Assembly (NCBI GenBank): GCA_003222935.1
Contig: QHXL01000234.1
Coordinates: 1-7,042, forward strand
Origin: Acidobacteriota bacterium
Lineage (GTDB): Bacteria > Acidobacteriota > Blastocatellia > Pyrinomonadales > Pyrinomonadaceae
Direction: 5' to 3'
DNA: 7,042 bases
The translations under genes were made by a program, and so were the position numbers. This document shows positions 1 to 7,033 of this stretch, piece by piece; the first letter of the stretch is position 1, and the number at the start of each line of letters is the position of its first letter. The notes under the pieces were generated by a model. That model was not told the DNA's origin and did no database searches. It saw only the letters and a program-made list of their open reading frames with translations.

Positions 1-1755
1 TTCACTTTGAGTGAAGAGTTGCGAGCGCAATTGCCGGCAATCGAAATGGCTGCGACGGCAGTTGCCGAATTGGATTTCATAAATGCGAAATCGGTCTTTC
101 AGCGAAAGTTCAATTGTGTAATTCCAACGGTCGAACAACCTGGCGTTTTGAGTGGTGTTCTGGCGTTGCTCGACGCTCGACATCCATTGCTGGAAGAAAA
201 TCTTCGCGGCTCCGGTCATGACATCGTTCCCGTGTCGTTCACGTTAGACAACGAGAAGAATTCGATGGTCATCTCCGGCGCTAACGCAGGTGGAAAGACC
301 GTTGTACTCAAAACAACGGGTCTGCTCGCGTTAATGGCAATGTCGGGAAAACCAGTACCGGCAACGTCTGCTCAGTTTCCTTTTTATACGTCGGTACTCG
401 CAGACATCGGAGATCATCAATCGCTCGCCGCAAATCTCTCGACCTTCACGTCGCACGTCGCCAACATTTCGCGGATGATCGAAAGTTGTGAAGCGCCTGC
501 GCTAGTTCTCCTGGATGAAGTGGGGACGGGTACGGACCCGGAGGAAGGATCGGCGTTAGGCGTTGCCGTTGTAGATTATTTTCGCCGCGTTTGCGGTGCT
601 CATGTTATTGCGACAACACATTACAGCGGTCTCAAGATGTACGCCGGCAACGAAGAGGGCGTTATTAATGCGAGTGTCGAGTTTGACGAGAAGACTCTGC
701 AACCCACGTATCGGCTGATTGTCGGTATTGCCGGTGCTTCTTCGGGTCTTGAAATCGCCCGCAGGTTTGGTGTTCCAAAAACAATTATCGAGACTGCCAT
801 AGAGTCGGTAAAAGACTCTTCACTACAAGCGTCGGAGTATCTGCGACGAATAAAGCGTGAGTCGGAAGATGCCGAAGTCTTGAGAGTTGCGCTGGAGGAA
901 GAGCGTGCGGCGGTGGCCGAAAAGTTTGCCTCGTTAGACCAGGAAGCTGCGAAGCGCGAACGAGACCGGCAGGCTAGCTTCGAGCAGACCATTCAGCGCA
1001 CTGTTGCCAATCTTGAAGCGAGAGCTCGTGAGCTGGTGTCGCGAATAGAAGATCGTGCTGAGCGCTTGAAACTCGAGCGTGAAGCGCAGCGACAAACTGC
1101 GGAGATGAAGCGGGAAGCGCAACGAGTGGCCCAGGCGACCGGGAAAGTCATTTCGGGAACAACTACTACTGAGGTTGAGTCTAAAGGTGTTCGCATTATT
1201 CGTGACGGCAAGGTGCTCACAAAAGAAGATGAGCCGGCGGAAGAGACGCGTACGTATGTGCGTGCTGCTGAACGTGCAATCGTTGTCGGCGATAAAGTGA
1301 AGCTTCGCTCGTTTGGTTCGGTGGGAATTGTCGATCAAATCAAGGACGGCGAAGTTGAGGTTCGCGTGAAGGCGTTGCGGTTTCGAGAAAAACTTGAAAA
1401 CCTCGAGTTAGTCGAAGCGGCACCTGAAACGAAACCTCAAAAGGGCAAACTGGAAAAACTACGACGTCCACCGAGTACTGAAGTTCACTTAAACACATCC
1501 CAGGAAGGCGGTCGCTCGGAACTGAATGTAATTGGACAAACAACTGATGAAGCAGTTGACGCCGTTGATAAGTTTCTCGATGAGGCCTCGCTCGCAAGTT
1601 TGAGCAAGGTGCGAATTGTGCACGGACATGGGACGGGCGCCCTGCGACGTGCTATCGGTGATCTGTTGAAAGGACATCCCCACGTTGCGCGCTTTGTCGC
1701 TGCACCTCCCGATCAAGGTGGCACTGGTGCAACATTGGTTGAGTTGAGACAATAA
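1..1755 (+). CDS. mutS2: MutS2-family ATPase with C-terminal Smr domain (5' end outside the window)
   Basis: MutS2 is a cytosolic DNA-binding ATPase of the MutS superfamily. In studied species it suppresses recombination or rescues collided ribosomes rather than repairing mismatches. The frame is open from base 1, so the TTG at base 7 is not a real start. With 584 codons present against a usual length near 780, roughly the first 200 residues are missing. In order one sees: the end of the core/clamp helices with a DARHPLL motif (about 172-192); Walker A GANAGGKT (277-300); STFTSH (439-456); Walker B LVLLDE followed by GTGTDPEEGSALG (502-558); the ATTHYS switch (610-627); a charged coiled coil (about 830-1145); a KOW-like beta segment (about 1276-1415); and an Smr domain (about 1519-1749) with HGHGTGALR. 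The first Smr motif reads LNVIG where LDLRG or LDLHG is usual. It ends 7 bp before dnaG, so the two are probably co-transcribed. Identification is firm; the cellular role here is inferred. Confidence 0.96.
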   Translation, partial: FTLSEELRAQLPAIEMAATAVAELDFINAKSVFQRKFNCVIPTVEQPGVLSGVLALLDARHPLLEENLRGSGHDIVPVSFTLDNEKNSMVISGANAGGKTVVLKTTGLLALMAMSGKPVPATSAQFPFYTSVLADIGDHQSLAANLSTFTSHVANISRMIESCEAPALVLLDEVGTGTDPEEGSALGVAVVDYFRRVCGAHVIATTHYSGLKMYAGNEEGVINASVEFDEKTLQPTYRLIVGIAGASSGLEIARRFGVPKTIIETAIESVKDSSLQASEYLRRIKRESEDAEVLRVALEEERAAVAEKFASLDQEAAKRERDRQASFEQTIQRTVANLEARARELVSRIEDRAERLKLEREAQRQTAEMKREAQRVAQATGKVISGTTTTEVESKGVRIIRDGKVLTKEDEPAEETRTYVRAAERAIVVGDKVKLRSFGSVGIVDQIKDGEVEVRVKALRFREKLENLELVEAAPETKPQKGKLEKLRRPPSTEVHLNTSQEGGRSELNVIGQTTDEAVDAVDKFLDEASLASLSKVRIVHGHGTGALRRAIGDLLKGHPHVARFVAAPPDQGGTGATLVELRQ

Positions 1756-1762
1756 CCTCCTC

Positions 1763-3592
1763 ATGCGGTACCCCCAGACATTCGTAGACGACCTTCGGCG
1801 GCAGGCGGACATTGTTCGCGTGGTCCAGGACTACGTGCAGCTAAAGAAGAAGGGCGCCAACTGGATGGCGTGTTGTCCGTTTCACAAAGAAAAGACGCCC
1901 TCTTTCTCAGTTAGTCCGACAAAAGAGATCTTTTACTGCTTTGGTTGTCATAAAGGCGGCTCGGTTTTAAATTTCGTGATGGAAATCGAACGTGTTGCCT
2001 TTCCAGAGGCGATCAAGATCGTTGCCGACAAAGTGGGAATGCCTTTGCCGAAGATGGTCGACGACGGACGGTTTGAGGTAAGGCGACAAGAAGCGGACGA
2101 GGTCATTCAACTTAATGGCTGGGCCCTCGAGTGGTGGGAAAAACAGCTGGAAACCAACGGCGAAGCGCGAATTGCACGTGAGTACCTTGAAGGCCGCGAA
2201 ATCACGGAAGAGACCAGGAAGACATTCCGACTTGGCTACTCGCCTGATAGCTGGGAAGCGTTGTCTTCACACCTGAAACAGAAAGGCGCAACTCAATCGC
2301 AAATTGACCGAAGCGGTTTAGTCGTTAAGCGCGAGGAAGGAAGCGGTTCATACGATCGCTTTCGCGGTCGGCTAATGATTCCCGTCTTTGATGGCCAGGG
2401 GCGACCCATTGCCTTTGGTGGCAGGACACTCAGAAATGAAGACGCAAAGTACATCAATTCACCTGAAACCGCTGCCTACGTAAAAGGACGAAATCTATTT
2501 GGATTGAACCTGACGAAGGATGAGATTCGACGCGGTGAATTTGCAATTCTCGTCGAGGGGTTTCTTGATCTCATCGTTCCTTTTCAATTCGGAATTCGGA
2601 ACATCGTGGCGAGCCTGGGAACTGCGTTAACCGGCGATCAAGTGAAGTTATTAAGTCGGTTTGCGCGCAAAGTAGTGGTCAATTATGATGGCGACCGCGC
2701 GGGTGTGCAGGCAGCCAAGAAGTCGATCGAGATCCTGCTCGCCGAAGATATCGAGGTCAAAGTTCTCGTACTCCCGGAGAAGGCTGACCCGGATGAATTC
2801 ATCCGAAAGTTTGGAGCGGCTGAGTATCAAAAGCGACGCGCGAAGGCACAACCACACATACAATTCGTGATCGAGAACGCACTCCGTGACCGCAGTCTTC
2901 ACCGGCCGGCGGAGAAAGCTGAAGCGGTCGAAGAAGTTCTTCCATATATTCGTGCGGTCAAGAGTCGTATTCAAAAACGCGAGTATTTTGATATGGCGAT
3001 GGATGGGCTTCAAATAAACGATGTGTCTCTACGTCGGGAGTTGTGGCACTCGCTGCGCTCAACAAACGTCGATCCCGACGGGGCACGTCAGAAAATATTA
3101 AGACGTACCGGCGTTAAGCCAACTGTGGCAGAGCAGCAACTCCTGGAGTTGTTGTTGGCTAATGAGAATTTGCGTAGAGATGTTTTGCCGTCACTACAAA
3201 AGTCTGACTACGAAGATTTAGCTACTGCTGCAATCTTCACGGCCCTGATCGAAATGGAAGCGGAAGGCCTTGAACCGAACTTTGAATCGCTTCGTGAACG
3301 AGCGGAAGGGGATCAAGTAACCCAGGAACTACTTCCGATGCTGATGATGGCTGAAGTCGCTCCGGAGGACGAAAAGAAAGACTTGCGACTGTCGGTTGAG
3401 AAGTGCCTCGATGCGCTTCGGTTGGTCAATATCGATCGGCGAATTCGTGAACTGAGCGCCGAGATTGCGGCAGCCGAACGAGATGGGAATGACGTTAAGG
3501 TACTGGAGTTGATGTCGGAATACGGCGGCCTTGACCGTCTACGAAAGTCTTTTGAACCTCAAAGTCAGCTGGCGCAGGCTGAAAATCGCTGA
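1763..3592 (+). CDS. dnaG: DNA primase DnaG
   Basis: This primase makes the short RNA primers for Okazaki fragments, working with the replicative helicase DnaB at the fork. The protein has 609 residues, close to the usual 580-630. The start is supported by the family-typical opening MRYPQTFVDDLR. The N-terminal CHC2 zinc ribbon has ligands C38, H41, C59 and C62 (CPFH...CFGC). The RNA-polymerase basic groove shows K229, Y230 and K241 around INSPET, the same positions as I recall for E. coli. The Toprim domain has VEGFLD (E265, D269), SLGTALT, DGDRAG (D309, D311) and DPDEF (D342, D344), so all metal-binding acids are present. Residues from about 450 form the less conserved, helical DnaB-interacting domain. 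No Shine-Dalgarno site precedes the ATG; the 7-bp gap after mutS2 instead reads as an anti-Shine-Dalgarno sequence, so translation may be coupled to mutS2. rpoD follows after 39 bp. Confidence 0.98.
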   Translation: MRYPQTFVDDLRRQADIVRVVQDYVQLKKKGANWMACCPFHKEKTPSFSVSPTKEIFYCFGCHKGGSVLNFVMEIERVAFPEAIKIVADKVGMPLPKMVDDGRFEVRRQEADEVIQLNGWALEWWEKQLETNGEARIAREYLEGREITEETRKTFRLGYSPDSWEALSSHLKQKGATQSQIDRSGLVVKREEGSGSYDRFRGRLMIPVFDGQGRPIAFGGRTLRNEDAKYINSPETAAYVKGRNLFGLNLTKDEIRRGEFAILVEGFLDLIVPFQFGIRNIVASLGTALTGDQVKLLSRFARKVVVNYDGDRAGVQAAKKSIEILLAEDIEVKVLVLPEKADPDEFIRKFGAAEYQKRRAKAQPHIQFVIENALRDRSLHRPAEKAEAVEEVLPYIRAVKSRIQKREYFDMAMDGLQINDVSLRRELWHSLRSTNVDPDGARQKILRRTGVKPTVAEQQLLELLLANENLRRDVLPSLQKSDYEDLATAAIFTALIEMEAEGLEPNFESLRERAEGDQVTQELLPMLMMAEVAPEDEKKDLRLSVEKCLDALRLVNIDRRIRELSAEIAAAERDGNDVKVLELMSEYGGLDRLRKSFEPQSQLAQAENR

Positions 3593-3620
3593 GGAGAATA
3601 TTCAACAAACGAAGCCTCCC

Positions 3621-3624
3621 GGAG
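3621..3624 (+). promoter_or_regulatory. Shine-Dalgarno site of rpoD
   Basis: GGAG ends 7 bases before the GTG at 3632, ideal spacing. This supports the GTG over the in-frame ATG at 3665, whose nearest purine run (AAGGA, 3647-3651) is 13 bases away. A CCTCCC run immediately upstream (3615-3620) could only pair with it through a one-base loop, so simple local occlusion is unlikely. Confidence 0.7.
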
Positions 3625-3631
3625 TTAAGAA

Positions 3632-5362
3632 GTGGCCATTAACGACAAGGATCGCGACGATGTAATGGAGCGCCTCCTCGAATTAGGAGGCGACAAGAAG
3701 TACCTCACTTTCGACGATCTCAATCGAGAACTGCCCGACAATGTTGTCTCACCCGACGACATCGAAGACGTACTGCAAAAACTGGAAGGGTCCAACATCG
3801 CCGTTGCCGACTCGGACGAACGGCTCCTTGAACAAGTCGCTGCAACCGTACCCGAGGAAGAGGAAGACGAGATCGATGAAGAGGTTGGTCTCGATCTCTC
3901 GGCGGGCTCGCTCGAGAAAACTAACGACCCGGTGCGTCTCTATCTGCGGGAGATGGGAGTCGTCCCGTTATTAACCCGTGAAGGCGAAGTAGCGATCGCA
4001 AAGAGGATTGAACGGGGTCAACTAAAAACGCAGAAAGCAATCGCGCGGTCTCCGATTGCGGTGCGTGAACTGCTAAGAATCGGCGAAGACCTCGAGGTTG
4101 GCAAAGCGAGTATTCGGGAAACTGTAACTTTTTCCGAACAGGCTGAACTGACGGGTGATGAAGACAAAGCCGAAGAGTACCGAAGCTGGACCATCGAGGG
4201 CATTCAACACATCAGCAAGGTTTACGCGCAAGCGTTGAAAGAGTGGGAAAAGCTTCATCTCGAACAAAAAGAGTCGCGCGGTAAAAAGAGCAAGAAGCTA
4301 ATTCGACTGCAGAGAAAAGTCGCGCGGATGCGCCTTGAAGTTGCGCAGGAAATCGGACGCCTGAACCTGACCGAACGCGCGCGGCAACGCTTGATCAATT
4401 CGATTCGTTCGGTGCAGAAGGCCGTCAGGGATTCGGAACGAGAGATCGACACGTTTACGGAACGTCTCGCCAAGAAGCGATCGAAACCTGAGGACCAAAA
4501 AGAATTTCGACGGCGGATCCTTGCCGCAAAGAAGCGTTTGACGCAGGTCGAGCTGGATCACAATGTCGGACCAGTTGAAATAAAACGCTCGTTGCAGGCG
4601 ATTGTAATAGGCGAGCAACAGACGGGTCAGGCAAAGCGTGAACTCGTTGAAGCGAATCTCCGCCTGGTTGTGTCGATTGCCAAGAAGTACACGAATCGCG
4701 GTTTGCAATTCCTGGATCTAATCCAGGAAGGCAACATTGGGTTGATGAAAGCAGTGGACAAGTTTGAGTGGCGACGTGGCTATAAGTTTTCAACTTACGC
4801 GACATGGTGGATTCGCCAGGCGATTACACGCGCCATCGCAGATCAGGCGCGCACGATTCGAATTCCCGTCCACATGATCGAAACCATCAACAAATTGATT
4901 AGAACATCGCGTGCTTTGGTACAAGAGCTCGGTCGCGAACCGACGAGCGAAGAGATTGCGAAGAAGATGGACATCCCGGTTTCAAAGGTTCGCAAGGTGC
5001 TAAAGATCGCGCAGGAACCAATATCGCTGGAAACACCAATCGGTGAGGAAGAAGACTCGCACCTGGGCGACTTTATCGAAGACAAGTCGATCCTAAATCC
5101 GGCCGATGCGGTCGTTGCTTCAAACTTGCGCGAGATTACCGATGAGGTTCTGGCGACCCTGACGCCGCGTGAGGAAAAGGTCATCAAGATGCGTTTCGGA
5201 CTTGGCACTACCGGCTCCGAACATACGTTGGAAGAGGTCGGGCAACACTTCGCGGTCACCCGGGAGCGCATTCGCCAGATTGAAGCGAAGGCGCTGAGAA
5301 AACTGCGGCATCCATCAAGGTCAAGAAAACTCAAAGCGTTTCTCGACGGCGCTCCAATCTAA
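3632..5362 (+). CDS. rpoD: Primary (housekeeping) RNA polymerase sigma factor, sigma-70/RpoD
   Basis: This sigma factor directs core RNA polymerase to -10/-35 promoters of most growth genes. The 576 residues contain every group 1 region: region 1.1 (about 8-60), an acidic linker (74-90, [10 protein letters not shown]), region 1.2 (98-131, [12 protein letters not shown]), a charged Lys/Arg-rich non-conserved insert (about 132-310), regions 2.1-2.4 (about 335-410, with [28 protein letters not shown] and [13 protein letters not shown]), region 3 (411-495) and region 4 (about 500-572), with the helix-turn-helix [20 protein letters not shown] that reads the -35 element. Region 1.1 plus the intact 2.4 and 4.2 signatures separate it from stress or flagellar sigma factors. 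The GTG start is chosen because GGAG lies 7 bases upstream; an ATG 11 codons further in is a less likely alternative. It follows dnaG closely, as in the macromolecular synthesis operon. A perfect hairpin sequence lies within codons 14-21. Confidence 0.98.
   Translation: MAINDKDRDDVMERLLELGGDKKYLTFDDLNRELPDNVVSPDDIEDVLQKLEGSNIAVADSDERLLEQVAATVPEEEEDEIDEEVGLDLSAGSLEKTNDPVRLYLREMGVVPLLTREGEVAIAKRIERGQLKTQKAIARSPIAVRELLRIGEDLEVGKASIRETVTFSEQAELTGDEDKAEEYRSWTIEGIQHISKVYAQALKEWEKLHLEQKESRGKKSKKLIRLQRKVARMRLEVAQEIGRLNLTERARQRLINSIRSVQKAVRDSEREIDTFTERLAKKRSKPEDQKEFRRRILAAKKRLTQVELDHNVGPVEIKRSLQAIVIGEQQTGQAKRELVEANLRLVVSIAKKYTNRGLQFLDLIQEGNIGLMKAVDKFEWRRGYKFSTYATWWIRQAITRAIADQARTIRIPVHMIETINKLIRTSRALVQELGREPTSEEIAKKMDIPVSKVRKVLKIAQEPISLETPIGEEEDSHLGDFIEDKSILNPADAVVASNLREITDEVLATLTPREEKVIKMRFGLGTTGSEHTLEEVGQHFAVTRERIRQIEAKALRKLRHPSRSRKLKAFLDGAPI
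3671..3692 (+). repeat. Perfect 8-bp inverted repeat in the early rpoD coding region
   Basis: The left arm CGCCTCCT (3671-3678) and right arm AGGAGGCG (3685-3692) are exact reverse complements around the six-base loop CGAATT. In RNA this would form a GC-rich hairpin starting 39 bases after the rpoD start codon. The right arm holds a full consensus AGGAGG, and the left arm holds its complement. No ATG, GTG or TTG lies at working distance after the AGGAGG, so it does not appear to start a gene. The structure is read directly; any regulatory role is inference. Confidence 0.6.
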
Positions 5363-5380
5363 ACAGCAGCAATCAAAACG

Positions 5381-5422
5381 AAAAAAGGGCGCGTGGGTTG
5401 GAGTCTCCACGCTCCTCTTTTT
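5381..5422. terminator. Bidirectional intrinsic terminator between rpoD and the converging minus-strand unit
   Basis: The stem GCGTGG (5391-5396) pairs with CCACGC (5407-5412) across a 10-base loop, and GGG/CCT outside one mismatch (5387-5389 with 5414-5416) extends it. Six A (5381-5386) precede the stem and five T (5418-5422) follow it, so transcripts from either strand end in a U-tract. It lies 18 bp after the rpoD stop and about 20 bp beyond the stop of the minus-strand gene, exactly where a shared terminator is expected. Confidence 0.8.
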
Positions 5423-5442
5423 GTGATGTCTTAACCGGTCTT

Positions 5443-5823
5443 CTACTTAATATTGAGGAAGGCAGTGCTCTTCGCCGTGTAGTCAAAATTATATTCGTAA
5501 GTGTAACCGGGAAACTCGATCGGTTTTGTGAATTGCACACGTACTTCGACCCGATTGTCGCGCGACGTAGGAGTGATGATGGCGGTTTCAGGCACGTCAT
5601 ACTCCGTTTTGCTTTTCAGGAGTTGTTCGCCGGCCCATGCCGGTTTATAGCCTTGAGTCGCCGCTACATCGACATAATGTTGCATCAGATCCTTAAAGAC
5701 ATAGGCCTGGTACGCCACGGGAATGTAGAGATATCCGCCGTAAACGGCGCACAGGAAGATCGCCACGACGAGCAAAAACTTGAGCCTCGCACTACCACGT
5801 TGGTTTGATCGCTCCTTATTCAT
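5443..5823 (-). CDS. Small membrane-anchored protein of unknown function
   Basis: I do not recognise a characterised family. The ATG at 5823 gives 126 residues. A TTG at 5865 would add 14 residues but sits deep inside aroB, so the ATG is preferred. After a short basic N-terminus (MNKERSNQRGSARLK) there is one hydrophobic segment at residues 16-33 (FLLVVAIFLCAVYGGYLY), followed by a soluble part of about 90 residues. Positive charges before the helix predict that the C-terminal part faces outward. The tail alternates short polar and hydrophobic stretches (VEVRVQFTKP, YTYEYNFDYTA), suggesting a small beta-rich domain. The plan (RG, one helix, then a helical stretch such as YQAYVFKDLMQHYV) recalls DUF4845-like proteins, but that is a loose resemblance. 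The start overlaps the aroB stop by 8 bases (ATGAATAA) and has no clear ribosome site, so translation is probably coupled to aroB. It ends just before the shared terminator. Confidence 0.75.
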   Translation of the reverse strand: MNKERSNQRGSARLKFLLVVAIFLCAVYGGYLYIPVAYQAYVFKDLMQHYVDVAATQGYKPAWAGEQLLKSKTEYDVPETAIITPTSRDNRVEVRVQFTKPIEFPGYTYEYNFDYTAKSTAFLNIK

Positions 5824-6985
5824 TACTTGCTTTGTCTTTCTGTCTTCCACTTTGCTGAAGACCAATGCGTAAGGCTTGTTGCAATAACTTCCTGTTTATT
5901 GTCTTTCCGGAAACTATCCTGGGTGACCCAATATCGTCGAGCAATACCCAATTTATCTGACCGGCAACGCTCTTCTTGTCATGCTGTAATGCACCGATGA
6001 TTTTGTTGATGTCTAAAGTATCTGCGCGTGGCAATGGTCCGCAGAGTTGCACTGCTGCTCGTAACGATTCTAACCCTGCAGAACCCAGCATGCCCAGATT
6101 CTTTGAAAGCTCACCGGCGACCAACATTCCATAGCCCACCGCCTCGCCGTGCCTGAAGACCCGATAACTTGTGATCGACTCTAGTGCGTGTGCCGTTGTG
6201 TGACCAAAGTTAAGAATCTTTCTCGACTTCGCATCAATACGCCTCATGGACTCACGTTCATCGTTGGCGACGATTGCTCCTTTGAAAGAACAGTTTGCCG
6301 CAATCAACGACTCAAACTCCGAACTACGAACAAACCCTGGATCGTCTTTCAACTGCTTCAAGCTTTTGATAGTTGAATTAAAGAGCCGCCTGTTTGCAAC
6401 CAGCGACTGTTTGACCATCTCGCAGCAACCCGCAACCAACTCGCGTCTTGGCAACGTTGCCAGAGTTTCAGTATCGATAAGAACCAATGGCGGCTGGTAA
6501 AACGAGCCCACCATGTTTTTGCCAAACGGTAGATTAATTCCAGTTTTGCCGCCGACTGACGAATCGATTTGTGAGAGCAGCGTTGTTGGCATCTGGACCA
6601 GGGGAATGCCGCGCAGGTAGATCGACGAAGCAAACCCTGCGAGATCGCCAACGACACCACCTCCAAGGGCTACAACCAGATCGTTGCGCTCAAATCCTTC
6701 CTTACCAAGAAACGAAACTGCACGCTCGAGTTCCCGGAATGATTTGTAGCGCTCGCCTTCCGGCATCAGCCATTCAAAGACCTTCAGACCCTCTGTCTTT
6801 AAAGACGCCTTAACCTCAGCGCCGTAGAGACGTGCAACTCGTTTGTTTGAGAGGAGGAGTACTCTGCGTGGGGTTAGAATTTTTGAGTCGGCAATGAACC
6901 GACCGGTGTCGCGACGGATACCTGGTCCAATCTTGATATCGCTGAATCGCTTACGTCCGTTGAGTGAGATTTGGAGCCGCTTCAT
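5816..6985 (-). CDS. aroB: 3-dehydroquinate synthase
   Basis: AroB converts DAHP to 3-dehydroquinate, the second step of the shikimate route to aromatic amino acids; it is cytosolic and uses NAD and a divalent metal. The 389 residues are slightly longer than the usual 350-370, with the surplus in a polar C-terminal tail (about 375-389). The NAD-binding domain shows ALGGGVVGDLAGF (106-118) and PTTLLSQIDSSVGGKTGIN (133-151), with KNMVGSFYQP (156-165). The metal-binding domain has the three expected ligands: E189 in CCEMVKQ, H262 in FGHTTAH and H279 in RHGEAVGYGM. The last two are 17 residues apart, as in E. coli AroB. HDKK (335-338) is also intact. FGHTTAH replaces the commoner FGHTxGH and is a tolerated variant. 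The ATG at 6985 gives a family-typical start but lacks a Shine-Dalgarno site. The stop overlaps the start of the next gene. Confidence 0.97.
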   Translation of the reverse strand: MKRLQISLNGRKRFSDIKIGPGIRRDTGRFIADSKILTPRRVLLLSNKRVARLYGAEVKASLKTEGLKVFEWLMPEGERYKSFRELERAVSFLGKEGFERNDLVVALGGGVVGDLAGFASSIYLRGIPLVQMPTTLLSQIDSSVGGKTGINLPFGKNMVGSFYQPPLVLIDTETLATLPRRELVAGCCEMVKQSLVANRRLFNSTIKSLKQLKDDPGFVRSSEFESLIAANCSFKGAIVANDERESMRRIDAKSRKILNFGHTTAHALESITSYRVFRHGEAVGYGMLVAGELSKNLGMLGSAGLESLRAAVQLCGPLPRADTLDINKIIGALQHDKKSVAGQINWVLLDDIGSPRIVSGKTINRKLLQQALRIGLQQSGRQKDKASNE

Positions 6986-7033
6986 CGGAAAGTCAAACTC
7001 GGGAGATCACAAGTGCTGCGATCAAACAGGCGA

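Noticed and set aside
3593..3631. Search for an rpoD promoter in the gap after dnaG (AATATT-rich GAATATTC at 3596-3603).
   Set aside because: No -35/-10 pair at proper spacing could be supported. A promoter inside the 3' part of dnaG remains possible but was not seen.
4089..4098. ACCTCGAGGT perfect palindrome in rpoD.
   Set aside because: A single 10-base palindrome in coding sequence with no second copy or operator context; likely chance.
4298..4708. Long minus-strand frames across rpoD (also 4455-4805 and 4843-5334).
   Set aside because: They lie opposite highly conserved sigma-factor coding sequence, are biased in composition and match no family I know.
5387..5416. The hairpin as a remnant tRNA 3' end (GTTGGAGTC resembles GTTCGAATC of a T-arm).
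   Set aside because: The loop is TTGGAGT rather than TTCRANY, the best pairing is offset from a 5-bp/7-base T-arm, and there is no acceptor stem, CCA or other arm. A terminator explains it fully.
5373..5600. Minus-strand 75-codon frame whose translation ends with EERGDSNPRALFSF.
   Set aside because: Peptides like RGDSNPR are well-known products of falsely translated non-coding DNA, often tRNA T-arm complements. Here the stretch is the terminator hairpin, and the rest lies over the small minus-strand gene in another frame.
5630..5643. CCGGC/GCCGG inverted repeat with a 4-base loop inside the small minus-strand gene.
   Set aside because: Only 5 bp, within coding sequence, with no T-tract on either side; such short GC stems are expected by chance.
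5398..5808. Plus-strand 136-codon open frame opposite the small membrane protein gene.
   Set aside because: It begins inside the terminator, has no ribosome site and no recognisable features. The opposite strand offers a coherent membrane protein with operon context.
5824..5865. TTG at 5865 as the start of the small membrane protein.
   Set aside because: It would overlap aroB by 50 bases and add a polar segment with no family support. The ATG at 5823 gives a short coupled overlap and a normal basic N-terminus before the helix.
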